From Dirofilaria immitis (lineage: Eukaryota > Nematoda > Chromadorea > Rhabditida > Onchocercidae), in assembly GCA_024305405.1 (NCBI GenBank), contig JAKNDB010000087.1, positions 4,156,501 through 4,220,500 on the forward strand: a stretch of DNA of 64,000 nt, given 5' to 3'. The translations under genes and the position numbers were made by a program. Under the pieces are notes generated by a model that searched no databases, was not told the origin of the DNA, and saw only the letters and a program-made list of their open reading frames with translations. This document shows positions 15,041 through 27,261 of this stretch, piece after piece; within the stretch, counting starts at the first letter, position 1, and the number at the start of each line of letters is the position of its first letter.

Positions 15041-17303
15041 TGTAAGAATGCTGTATCTTTGAAAATAATTCCCATGCAATTTCCTTTTGAATAAAAACTA
15101 ATTCTGTCATTTATCATGTAATTTACATAATATTGTAATCCCAACCTGCATATGGATAACATATGATGTACTCTTAAGATCCGTTTTAGGAGATATCCTT
15201 TTTATTAAAATTATTCATCTTCCTTGCTGTAATCTACTCAACCATCTTCATTTTATTCTCTATATCTTATTACCAAATTTTATTGTATTGTATAGCTCGA
15301 TAATCCAACTACTGCATAAATATTTTCTGCCCGATTCCTCACGACAGCTAACAAAAGGCAATTTTCTTAGATACATCCATATTTGGAGAGGAAATAGTTT
15401 ACAAGTACGGAATTTCGTAAGTTCGTTTCCAGTGCTAAAAGTGTTCACTGAAGATTATAAACTGAGCGATTTGACTTCTCAAAGCGAAAAAAATCTCTAA
15501 AGTCGAGAATGAAATTTTATCATCTTCGTACTTATATTCCGTTTCAGCAATCAGCTTCTCTAAGCTCCTTATGAAATCCTCATTCTGAAATCCTCATTAT
15601 CACTTCTCAATCCGATGAATATATGATTATCACTGGAATACAGAATATATCGGACTCTAATAAAATATTTAGTTAACTTTTAAAACCATTATATTGATAA
15701 ATGGGATAATTGAATATTTCAATCGGAGTGAGATCAGTAAACGAGACAACGGCTGAGCTAGAAACTTATGGCATTGAAATTATGAGATTGACTGCCTCAC
15801 AGATTTTCAAGGTAAAAAGTAATGCATGAAGATGCATGAAGACAATACAGTACAGTTAATCATTTAAAAATTGGAAATATTATGCATAAATTGCAAGCTT
15901 TCTTTGTTCCTGCTTATTACAGGTTTATTTTTTTAAATATATTCCTCAATCAAGTCGTCCGCTTAAATCTGCGTAGTGCTGCAAGAAATTCAGCCAACAA
16001 TTTTTCTATTAAAAATTCTCCCAACACTTTTCTATTAAAAACGATGAAATGGAATTTAGAGGTAAATGAAGCTAAAAAAAATGTTGTATAAATCAATAAA
16101 TGAACAAACAATTATAAATATTTGCATATAATATTTAAATATATGTGTAATTTCAAGATAAAAAATATATGTGTATATATGATATGACCTTGAAATTATT
16201 TTGCGAACAAGTTTACCATTCTTCATTTCCTTAAAGTTTTTTTCAGATATGTCGGAGGAAAATTATTAATACCATAACAATATATAGGAAAATTTATTAT
16301 CCACTTTCCGCAAAAATTTTATAGCCTAGATTAAACAGAAAAAAATATTACCTGAAAGAAACTGAAGATTTAATACAAAAATAACCAGTTCATCTATTTT
16401 TTTTTCATGGGCTGAAACAACACAACATATCAGCGATGAGAATACATTAGGAAAATCATTAAATTATTTTGGGAGGATTATATCCCGTTCCGCATTGTTC
16501 ATTTCATTAGATTTGATATCGGATAATATTATTCTGCAAATGAAAAAGACAATCCTTGAATTAACTCTAGCGACGAACTGTTGATTTAATTAAAAGCAAT
16601 GCCAAGGCAGACAAGGTTGGTTTTTTTCTTGCTTCTCTAGTTGAAACGAGGAAAGATATCAAAGATGGTCGCTGCTTGTTATTATGACTGGGAAAGACTC
16701 TATCTGCATTGTTCCGAAAGAAAAAAGTTGGTAAAAAATTGATAAATATACACTTTCCAAAAGATCTCATTATATGACACTCAGTAACAAATTACAAGTT
16801 TATTCATAGCATATGTTACAAGTCGATCACTTGACTTTATCTAACAAAACAATCACAAAAAATGAAGAGACCGCCTTTTAAAATTTATTTGCTGTACAAA
16901 CTAAAAAGTATTTGCTTAAAGAAATTGGATGCTTGAATAGCAAATAAAAATACATATTATAATCTAAAATATGAATCAGAAGATGATAACGGAATTTTGC
17001 GAATAGAACTTTCGAAAACAAGAAAGTTAAAAACAAACTTCCATGCTAAAAATTTGAACATAAAAGCATTTGCCAATAAGTCATCTCAAAATCATTTTCA
17101 AAAATTATTGTGCAAAGCAAATTAGGAAATTCGATGGTACCTAAGTTGTGAATATAAATAATAAATGAAAAGTAGCAAATTATAAGATTCGTTTTCCAAA
17201 ATTTCTTCATCAAGATTGAATTCTGAACAGTTCCATTCCCATACAAATAAAGTTTTCCCATAATGAGACTGATAAAACATATTACGCATTGCAATTCAGA
17301 TAA

Positions 17304-18414
17304 TTATACTGGATAGCGACTTTCAGGAGCTAAACGATCCAAAATCTGTAAACGCTCACTTGATTAAAAAATAAAAACAACTTTCTATCACAGTGACTAA
17401 TATAGCAAAAATTAAAAGGTCTCGGACCGATAAACATGCATGAAATTGTAGATCTGATTTCAAAATTTACAACAATATATGGATGATATGACGTATTTTT
17501 CAAATAACTAAGGGAATGGAAACCGTTCAATTTTCCCAAAAAAAGAAATTACCTGTGATATTCCTGGTAAGCATAAGACATTACCAATAATAGGAAGTTG
17601 TCGAAGAAAACTCGCGGCAACCGGCAAGAAACCACTAAAATCAGCAATAATCTATTTATATTTAGAAGACAAAATCGATTATAAATAATTTGAGAAATTA
17701 TAAATAATCAATATGCGACCTACTTGAAATTTATTTGGAAACAGAAAAAATGCAAGATGAAATAGCTTTCAGTTTTTAATATACAAAACGAAAGGCAAAA
17801 ATATGAGAAAAACCACTTGTAAGTAGAAGGATCAGTTTTACACTCAAGCTTTTATAGCCAAGATGCAACAAGTTTAATTCAACCTTTGCATAAGTATCAA
17901 ATATGCAAACATATTGTGAAAATAGGAAAAATCTAAAATTAAGGAAAAAGAAAGCCTAAAATAAGGTAGAAATTAAAATTAAATTTTTAATGATATTCAT
18001 TACGCAAAAGAATGGAGAAAAAACTGACTGGTAAGGAATTGAATGGAAAATTGCAAAAAACTTACCCGAACAAAGGAAAAAGCCCCAAATTTCGGCAACG
18101 ATTCCTAACAATGGCCAACCAATTAATACAACAATAATACCACCGAGAAATAACGAAGATGCCTTGATTTTATGCCTTTGAAAAAAGAATGCCACTGTTC
18201 GCTGGATTCCTATTACCAATATTAAACCACTTATAAATAATAGCTGAAATGGTATGAAATATGCTTATCATCTGAGCTTTCACCCTGAATGCTTAAAAAA
18301 TGATTCGAAATAAATAAACTAACATTTCCAATAGCGAGCAATGCTCCATCTAGAAAGAGAAAATGCCAAGTGTGAAGAATGTTATGCCGAATAACGTTAA
18401 TCCAATACCAATTT
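17304..18414 (-). CDS. GOT1-family Golgi vesicle transport protein
   Basis: Four-pass membrane protein of the GOT1 family (GOLT1B type), acting in ER-Golgi and endosome-Golgi traffic. Exons found on the minus strand: 18,414-18,324, 18,243-18,066, 17,634-17,553 and 17,345-17,304 (stop TAA). Family signatures are IGIGLTLFG at the first membrane segment, GALLAIGN, QRTVAFFFQRHK, VVLIGWPLLG, and the C-terminal PIIGNVLCLPGIS followed by a short charged tail ending RYPV. The exon carrying the start codon was not found; the first exon listed needs one base from an upstream exon. Two breaks occur: a single missing base near 18,354-18,356 (between SF and LDG) and another near 18,077-18,081. Restoring one base at each gives a continuous family match with closing splice phases, so assembly error is likelier than a pseudogene. 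The protein identity is secure. Confidence 0.9.
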
Positions 18415-19658
18415 CTGAAATTACTACTTATTGAAACGTGAATCAGCTTTAAAGATCAAAAGAATGGAAAAGAGGTTCTGCATGAATCTGTTGGATTTTA
18501 TAGTATTCATCATCGAAATATTAATCCTGTCAAATCCCATTTGCAAAAGGTTGCGGTCTAATAAATAAGATATGATTAGTGTTTCATAAGTTTGATTTTA
18601 CGCAGTCTTTCATGAGAATTATTTGCTATTGATGATATACTATGATGTTTGAAAAATAATACTAACATATCACATTAATTTAAAATTTAATATGAGAAAG
18701 CTATTTGTGAATAGTATCGTCAACCGTCAACTTGACCGTGCAAAGAAAAAAGAGTATATAAGACATATGTGAAATGGAAACGAACAAAGAGCTGATGAAA
18801 GAGGTATGATAAACGTACGTCTCGTACTGCTCAATTCAAAATTCATTACTATGAAGGCGATCAACCGCCTTACTTCAATTCTTCGGTATGATGAGAGATA
18901 AGTATCTTTTATCACTCTGAAATCAAATTAATTCAACACGACACTTCTTCAAAAATATCCAAGAGCCTCACGAACCAATCACTCCTTTTTCCATCTCTTA
19001 ATTTTAACGCGTTCTGTTTCATCAAATCATGAAGCTCATCGGAAAAGGCGACGAGGTATTTCAGACATTTCAGTGGTAGAAGTCCAGGGAGAGTCAAATG
19101 GTATATTAGCTTGGTACTTGCGAGGCGCGAGTTCAGATTATTCCAAGAAAATTGATTTAATGTTCAGAGAGAAGAGAAAGAAACTTGAGAGAAATATATG
19201 TGTTCGTGAACTTGGTAAAACGAACAGAAGCGTAAACAATTTGAAAATTGTATATTTCATTAAATTTCTTATTTGGTCGTGTGTCAATTATCTTATTCTC
19301 TTTGTCTTGACCTGAAAAGTTTCTCGTATAATATAAATAAAAAGTTGAGGCGGTGAAGACAATTCAAAAACCTTTTTTCTGCATTGTTTTTTCTGTATCA
19401 GTTAGTTAATCTTCGGTAAGGCTAGCAACTAACTGTGAATTTAGATTATTTCCTCATTAAGTTCTCCTATGTTCATTGTTAAATGATCTTCATTGCTTCC
19501 TTCCGTTTTACATTTCTGTTTAAATCTTAGCTTCTGATTGCACGAAATTTGATAACGTTGTGTAGTTAGTTGTCTTTAAATTAAATATGTCAAACCGTTT
19601 CTTAAAAATGAGGTTTTTGTTAGAAATTTCGGCTTGTTTTTAATGAATTTCTCAAAGA
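18415..19658. other. Intergenic, upstream of two divergent genes
   Basis: This stretch separates GOT1 (minus) from the TCP11-like gene (plus). It must hold the missing 5' exon of GOT1 and the promoters of both genes, but I could not identify a convincing start exon. An 80-codon plus-strand frame at 19,073-19,315 shows no recognisable domain and is treated as chance. Confidence 0.45.
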
Positions 19659-22600
19659 ATGTCAAGTGAGGATGAAGGAAAGGAAATTGAAACTAATCGT
19701 TCTGCAAATGATGATTCGAAAATAGATATTTTGCAATCTACTGTTCTGCTACAAGATATGTCAAGTGATAACGGTACTAAGCGCAAAAGAAGTGGTCTTA
19801 ATATTCCTATTAATAACACTGCTGATCTACCCACTTGGGTAGCTGGTAAGATCTTTGACATAATGTTTTCAAGAAGATGTCCATATTTTTTCATTTTGAA
19901 GTAAAGGAGTTTTTTTGGTCTGTCCAAAGATTTTTCATTTTAAATAATTCCGGAATAAGAAGTTTTAATTTTAGTTTCATTATGGAAACTAAATTTTTCT
20001 CTGAATTATTCTTAATGGACACGTGAAAGTCAAAGTGGTATCTTTACCTTTATGTAGGAGGAAAGAATCGAATGCATTCGTTTTTAGGTGCTTCACCAGT
20101 CAAATTTGTGAGTATGGATGAATTAATGAAGATGTCAGCAGCACTGGAAAATATGACATTGATACATGAGATTGCGCTTAATCCCGAATTTGTTATCCAG
20201 AGAAACTCAGCGGATCTAGTACAACAAACAGTGGAAGATTGTATGAAAAAAGCTTATTGGGATAAACTACGTGAAGATTTTGCCCGAATACCACCAGACT
20301 ATTCGTATGCCTTGATTTTACTTGAAGATATCAAAAGGTTACATTTATATGCATTGAATATATTTCAGCTATTGCATTTTACACTTATGGGAGGATGTCT
20401 TTGTAGTTGTGCATATGATAAAGTGCAGAAAGAAGAAATAGCTTGTTAAAAATTATTGCTAAAGCGCTCACTAAAAATATAATTGAAAATTTGCATATTT
20501 TTGAAAATATTTTTAAAAAAATTTATAGATCGTAGAAAATACCTTACGTACTTATGATATTAATTGTAACATGATATTTCGACAAATTATAGAACATTTT
20601 CTGACTTAAAGCTTACAATCTCACAATCCTTTCCAAATCCGAGAACTGTCGAGAAGATTGTTATTTGAGGCAAATGCAGCAATATACCTATTTCAAATAG
20701 GAATTTTTTAAATTGTGCCTTTCTAATCGTATGTGTTATTTTTCCGTACAGATGATATTGGATTTGTTGACGCAACAGCACGTTCGTTTACGTTCTGAAA
20801 TAGAATGCATGCTAGATATTAATTTATTGAAACAACAAGCTGAAAACAAGTGCTTGGACATACGTCAATTATTTGAAAGTATCGTTGAGCTCTTAAGCAG
20901 ACTCTGTGCACCAGCAAGAGACGAACTTGTGAATGATTTGCGTAAGAAGACAGATAATATAGATATGTTGAAGTAAGTTTATTTTTAAAATAGAGATGGA
21001 GCTAATTGAGATAAAGAAATGTTATGGTGTAACGAAGTTTTGCAGAGGTGTATGTGAACTTTTGGATTTAATGAAGTTGGATATGGCTAACTTTTTTATG
21101 CAATTTAATCGATCTGTTCTTGAAAAGCATTCAGCCGAATATGAAAGGACGCAATTTATGATGCTTTTGGGCAAAAATCCAGGTTATAAGAATTATTTAC
21201 TATCAAATCTTGTCTCTAAAACATGCAAAGAGAAAAAAATTATAGTGCTTTGATGTACGCCAATTCTATTATTCATTATTTTCATGAATGTACAGAAAAT
21301 TCGCAAATGTTAAATGCTTCAATGATTTTTCATTCTGTTTTTAGATATAATTTTTGCAATTTTAGGCCTGGAATTGTCAACAATGGAATGGTTAGGTAGA
21401 CATATAAGTGTGGACAATACGGATGGACCATCGACTAAGAAAAGTTTCGAAGTAAATCTTGCATTTTTTTCAAAATGTTCATATAGTTTCATTTTCTTTA
21501 CCGCTTCCAGAAGTTTAAGATGTGATTTGTTAAAAAAATCTTTTAATTTGGTTTTGCAGGATTTGAATAACAATGAAGTCAGTGGTATAATAAGTTGTGC
21601 ATATATGGAATTGCTAGAATGGGATTTTCAGAATGCCTATCCGGAAACCCTGAAGGTACTGTCCTTCTTTATGTATTTATTATTTAAATGATATAGATTA
21701 ATTTGTTTAAAGAGTTGTGAGAATTGAATGCATATTTTCATCAATATAAAAGTGATTTTTTGAGCAGAACATTGAAAATTTAAGTTTTTACAGTCGTATC
21801 GAATTCGATATATAAAAACGCAATTAATTAATAGAATAGGTCGGTAAAAAAGGAAAAATTATCTTTTTGACAAAAAATTTCTAAAAAAGCGTGTCGAGAT
21901 CTACTTATCAACGTATTCTCCCATATTAAATCGTGTAATTCTGCAAATAATTATTTTCGTCGCAATTAATTTTTTTAAAGTTTTGTTGTAAATTTTTTTC
22001 AATAACAAATTGAAGCAATCTTCAAATAATAATTAAAGTTGATTAATTTGCGATATAAAATGTCAATAACTTTATTAACATTTTCAATTATTTGTAAGGG
22101 ACAATAGATTGTTCCTTGTTCATTATTGTGTTAATTGGTTCGGTCGGAATTTTTAGATTGATCGTTTACGACTGGAGAACATAGCTATGAAATACCTGCA
22201 GTTAACCATATGTACCAGTTGTGTATTAGTTTCTTGCAATCTTGCTGGAAAAGATGTAGCTCAAGTTAAAGATTTCAAAACAAATTTGAAAAACGACGTA
22301 ATCGTTGTCACTAATGACATTGATAAAAGGTTAATCTTGTTGTCCTTCTTTCTGGAAATTTGTTTTTGTTGGTCGAAATTTAAACTTTAGATTTTATAAA
22401 TCTAGAAGGTTTTAGTAATTTAATGGATCGTCTTGAAGCAGTATCGGTCCTCTGTAATGATAGAATATCGAAATGTTGCAAAATAGTGAATATTAATTGG
22501 ACCAAGGAAAGATCCGCTGAACTGAAAGAACAAATTTTGCAAATTACAGATTATGCAAACCATATCCGGATGCTTATCCGTAAGTTTTGGTCTGTGTTTT

Positions 22601-22920
22601 TAAATCTCGGTTTCATGTTTTATCCTCCAAGCTTATATTCTCTGTGATCTTTGATTTCGCACTACCACTTATATTTATGAAGTAGAGAACGCACTATTCA
22701 ACTGAAACTTTTCCCTTTAGGCAACAGGATTTATAATTTCATTCTTTCGATGATCTCAAATCGAATACCATTCTATCAGCAACGATTTCCACCCGGTTTA
22801 TCAATAATACATGCCGAACTTTCAGCCCTTATTGCACGTTTCATACGTATTGTAAATCATAATAGAGAAACTTTTGGTACCTATTATGGCCAGTTAATTA
22901 AAAGATTGATGAATAAGTAA
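19659..22920 (+). CDS. T-complex protein 11 (TCP11/TCP11L1) family protein
   Basis: TCP11-domain protein of about 504 residues, close to the usual length of the TCP11-like family; the molecular role in nematodes is unknown. Exons: 19,659-19,845; 20,088-20,337; 20,752-20,972; 21,046-21,182; 21,366-21,451; 21,560-21,655; 22,157-22,329; 22,416-22,579; 22,721-22,920 (TAA). The first exon is Ser/Asp/Lys-rich and divergent. The domain begins at SPVKFVSMDELM, followed by NMTLIHEIALNPEF, AYWDKLREDFARIPPDYSYA, CAPARDELV and LLDLMKLDMANF, all family blocks in order. Eight introns have GT-AG ends. The phase at intron 2 does not close unless one A is added to the AAAA run just before the donor (20,333-20,336); every other junction closes. 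The start ATG is the first in frame but is not strongly supported; a trans-splice acceptor is not obvious there. Confidence 0.9.
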
Positions 22921-24130
22921 ATCCAATGCTCTCACTGATAATAAAATAATATTATTGCCTTGTCTTTGAGTTCCGGTGTGTATTTTGTATTTTTCAATTT
23001 TTATGAAATATTGGTGAAAAAAGTAGGACAGTTTTTCATTAAGAATGACATTTTTATAAAATTTTCCTTCCATCACCTTTAATTTTTTTTAGAAACAGAT
23101 CACAGAATTCAGTAAATCTTGATCATCTGGCGTGAAACTGATGTTTGAAATTTTGCATTTTCAGAACTTGTAAAAATTCTGTATTACTTATATTAAAAGA
23201 TCTATTCCTACCTTATAATTCATATAAGTAATTAAGACAAGACGAACTGTCAACTTAGATTTCCGAAAGTGACGTAAATCTCATGAAGTTGAAAAAGACT
23301 TAAAGTCATGTAACGATATTCAAGAAAACAAAGTAACGTTCGAAGAGAGTCCAGGAAGACAGCAATCAAAGGTAACAATTTTTGAAGAAGTCATGTTTAT
23401 TTGGGTAATATAACTTTTCTTGTGACGTTGACTTTGCTTTAAAAAATTTTTGAACCTTGCAAAAATATATGTATTTTCTACTTTGATAACCGACAAAAAC
23501 TCTATAAAAACTTTAAAGTATAGCGCAACATTGTTTTTGGATTCATTGGAAACAATGTTAAATGATTGAATTTAAATATGCTTTTCTGTTGCTGCAAAAT
23601 ATAATTAAATACAAGCTAAAGATACGTAGACCAAACCTATCAATCTCGAGATGTTTTGGATATTTAATTAGCGTTATGAGAGTCCAATTATATGAGAAAT
23701 AATCTTATCCGCTTTCTCAATTCCGGTTGTCAGGCGGACGTCAAAGGAAGCAATTCAAATTACAAGAAGATACTGCTTCGTACATGAAGCATCTTGCGGT
23801 AACATTCCACAAGCAACAAAATGCTCTGGAGAAATCTTAAAAGTTGGAATAGTAAAACTTTAAATTAAATAATTCATTGCTTGGAATTTCAGTGTTAAAC
23901 AAGAAAAGATCAAATTCCAAGCACGAAGCAAAAGTAAATAAGGTTCGAAATACATTGGTTTAGAAACTTTTATATATTTATTAGAAAAACATAAGCACTT
24001 GTAAAACCGATTAAATCTTGTTCTGGTGAAAATTTAAAAGAAATTCACTCCAGGGATTTCTGCAATGTTCAAATTTTCACAAGTTCTCTTAACCACTTTA
24101 TAATGGAACTATGGCAAGTTCGGATTTTCG
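22921..24130. other. Intergenic, 3' of the TCP11-like gene
   Basis: AT-rich sequence with AATAAA-like hexamers shortly after the stop codon of the TCP11-like gene, compatible with polyadenylation. I see no coding segment or RNA gene in the remainder. Confidence 0.5.
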
Positions 24131-24558
24131 TTTTTTATCAGTGAATGCTGCGAGTCGTAAGAAAATAATATAATTAAAGGATAAAATAATAATATATAAT
24201 TAAGTCATAAGGGAAAAAGTAATGTTCCGCCCTCATCACCTAATATATCTATCAGCTTCTGCATGCAACGGTAGCAGTAAATGAAAGCACAGATATAGGA
24301 CTATTAAAATGCTCATCAGAAGGTCGAGCCATTTACTGTAAATGCTAATAAACAATAAAAGGAAACGTTGGAGGCGCTGATATAGTTTATGTTCGATCAA
24401 TCCCTTATTCTTCGTAATATCAGGTGCGACAGTTCGATCATTCATCGTTGTAAATAGTTGGGACAACCTGATAATCCGACTTAATTTATAATATTATTAT
24501 TTTATCCTTTAATTATAATATTATTTTCTTATAACTCGCAGCATTCATTGATAAAAAA
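24131..24558. mobile_element. MITE-like element with ~80-bp terminal inverted repeats
   Basis: The left end (24,131 to about 24,208) and right end (about 24,476 to 24,558) are near-perfect inverted repeats. Both begin TTTTTTATCANTGAATGCTG and run inward about 80 bases through matching AATAAT/TTAAAGG blocks, differing only by a few substitutions and one- to two-base gaps. The interior of about 270 bases is unique, with one minus-strand 76-codon frame that looks like no transposase. Size and structure fit a non-autonomous DNA transposon. No clear target-site duplication was identified, so the superfamily cannot be given. Confidence 0.75.
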
Positions 24559-25853
24559 GAATGAAGGAGGAAAAAAGAAAGTATACTGCCGAATACAGAA
24601 ATGAATTTCTCATGGGAAAAGAACTAAATTATTAATCAATGAAGTTTTAAATCGCAATTCATTTCAAGATGATACGTGCTAATAGTTTGCAGTTACCAAT
24701 AATTTAAAGTATAATTTCAACAACTATTAGAGTGTAATTCCTCTTAATTAAACTGATGATATTTAAATTTTACCGCAATAATTGATATTGTATATTTAAA
24801 AACAAGTTGTTGGAAAATCCAAAAATACAACAGAATATTTTATATTATAAAAATGACGAATTAATCAAAGAATTTTGAATAATAGAAGTTTACTATCTCT
24901 CAGAAAATGAATCAATTTCTCTAAGTTTCAGCACAGAGATGCTTTGTTCTTCCATTTTTCGATCTGTTAATTAAGCTTTTATGCATCGCTAAATATGTTG
25001 GAATCTACGCTAATTATCTGGAATATTGTAACGATCAAAGCTTTGCGCATGTTTAAAATATTATCCACCCTCAATCTTTGTTTTAATAACTAAACCTTTC
25101 ATACAATTAATGTATGGTAAGCCACTGACCATTACAAATCAAGCATCATCGATACAAAGAAATTTCTCGCGGTCAACCCGGAATGTTTCACGCAGGATTT
25201 CAATCGGTGCTTATAACTCGTTCGATAATTCAATCCAGCTCAGTTATATTAAATTCATCTCTTCTACAACAAGCGATCAACTTAGAGAATAAACTTCCTT
25301 ACCAAGATTCATCTTTCTTTCATCACAAAAAATTCGACACAAACTAAATAAAATGGAAATCCAATCTAAAGCATAACACAAACAAGGCAGCTACAGTTAA
25401 CAAAGCAAAAGCACAATCACAGGCAAGCGTGATAGAAAAAATGCATTACCTCCTTATCATCGAAATAAACGTATAAATCATACATTTTTCGAAAAGACTG
25501 AATCAGCTGACTACTTCGGTGGTAAAAATTTGAAATTTCTCATATCTTCAAAAATTGAAAATTTTATATTAATGCCCGAATTACGAATTGAATTACGAAT
25601 TAAAATAAGTTTGAGAATTATAGATTAAATAGGATTCTATACCAGGTAGGTTAAAGATTCATGAAAGTCCCACGTTTTCTAGAGCATCATAAGATCTTTA
25701 GACTGCGTTTCAGCATGTTTCATTTCTAAAGGTAGTTCCGCATATCTTATTTAAACATAACCTCTTTTAAAACTTTTTCATTTTATCAAATTTAAATCTT
25801 ACTTGAATTCTTACTAATGATATATATTATAAGTGATTTCTGAATTCGAAAAT
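24559..25853. other. Intergenic, nothing recognised
   Basis: AT-rich spacer between the inverted-repeat element and the 3' end of the small membrane-protein gene. A short direct repeat containing GAATTACGAATT occurs near 25,578-25,606. No gene is supported. Confidence 0.5.
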
Positions 25854-26516
25854 TTATATCACTCCAGGTGGACCTTGCCTTCGTACGGAATAAGCCGGCT
25901 CTTTCTCATATATCCTATCAAATCGTGTTTTCATGTAATTTTGAACAACTTCTTCTTTATGCAACATTTCTTCACTTAATTGGCTATTTTTCTTCATCTG
26001 CCTCCACTGATAACGATTCAGCGGATGTTCATTGCCATAGTACTTCTTAATAAAAACATATAACCTGTAATTAATTTTTGAATAATTTTTAATACACCGA
26101 ATTTGCACCCAAAGTTTCACAAAAGTCTTCATGAAACAAAAGGTTTATATAAAAGCTGGAAGCCATTTGTTCAAAGAAACATTATATTTTATAAAAATAA
26201 GGACTTAGCGATAAAAAAAGAAATGAACTCTTTGAAACAAATTCAAACAAGCGAATAAATGTACCACTACACATTGTTGATAAATTAAAACTCAAAAATT
26301 CAAATTCTTTAGTAAAAAAACAAACCCAATAGTATAGGCAAATACGGCAGCAACTGCTTTCACGAGAATTCGATCTTTCCAATGTCGACTCACGTAACGT
26401 GTATTGTACAACAATCTGTCCCAAGAAATTGCTAATTTTGATCTTGGCTTGTGATGCGGTACTCGCGCTGGTTTCTCAGCATTCACAACATAGGGCTCAC
26501 GATGACGTCCAGACAT
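25854..26516 (-). CDS. Small single-pass membrane protein, family not recognised
   Basis: Two exons, 26,516-26,326 and 26,064-25,854, encode 133 residues with no frame break. The intron has a GT-AG pair and closes in phase within a glycine codon, joining two halves of one hydrophobic segment (about residues 50-70: ILVKAVAAVFAYTIG then LYVFI). The N-terminal half is basic (HREPYVVNAEKPARVP, KPRSKLAISWDRLLYN, RYVSRHWKDR); the C-terminal half is charged and helical, ending RRQGPPGVI. This architecture resembles small accessory subunits of mitochondrial inner-membrane complexes, but that is a guess from shape only. A TTTCGAG acceptor lies two bases before the ATG, suggesting trans-splicing. It is the last gene of a same-strand run with the sarcoglycan and photolyase. 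Confidence 0.75.
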
Positions 26517-27261
26517 AACTCGAAATAAAACATTTCACTAAATTTGTCAGAGACTGCCATATCCAACATTAATTGAGATTAAAAATTATAAGCTAACACT
26601 TCTCCACCGCGATATATATTAGATCAAGATCTTCGTAAATGAAATCTAAAATTTAGCAGAATTCAAGATTTACTCTTTGTTGAGATCATTTTTGGCTGTC
26701 CAACTATAAAAGAATTTTAGAAATCAACCAAACATTACAGGAAAAATAAGGTAAATGCAACTTTAAACATATTTAATCATACATTAACAATGGATATAAT
26801 TTTTTTGTTCATTAAAAAAGAAAAAACTATACGAAAAACAATAAGTAGGGAAAACAAGAAAAAAGGAAGGATGCTGCGTAACATAAAATGAAACTATTTA
26901 TAATAATGTAAAAATTGTTATGGAAGTTGGATAATAATAATAAAACTTGCCAACCAAAAAGTTTATTGGATGGTGAAAAATTATTAATAATAATGGAACC
27001 ATAAAAGCTAATATTTGAGGTATAATTATTACATAAGCAATTAAATTACGATGAGATGAGATATATTAACTATAAGCAATTATATTACCAGATACAAAAC
27101 TACTACTTTCAAAAAGAGGTAACTATGATATTGGTCTAAGTATGCTATCCGTAGCAACCACGTAGACAGAAAATTTATGAAGATCAAAAATGAATTATGA
27201 TCTTAAATGCATAGAAAAACAGGTTACGGCAACATCTTTCAAGGAAATAAAATTTCGGATC
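26517..27261. other. Spacer between photolyase and small membrane-protein gene
   Basis: About 745 bases between two genes on the same strand. It is AT-rich with no exon detected. The distance is long for a compact C. elegans-style operon, so co-transcription is not claimed. Confidence 0.45.

Larger units (their letters stand above)
463..17303. other. Gene-poor stretch, no supported gene
   Basis: About 16.8 kb of AT-rich DNA in which I found no conserved protein segment, no chain of open frames bounded by matching splice sites, and no tRNA or rRNA that I recognise. Open frames here reach 60-119 codons (for example 13,474-13,833 minus and 12,223-12,525 plus), which is in the range expected by chance at this base composition. 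Simple repeats at 655-762 and 14,964-15,040 are listed separately. Lineage-specific or non-coding genes could be missed. Confidence 0.55.

Noticed and set aside
24236..24466. 76-codon minus-strand frame inside the inverted-repeat element
   Set aside because: No transposase motif and no start context; the element looks non-autonomous.
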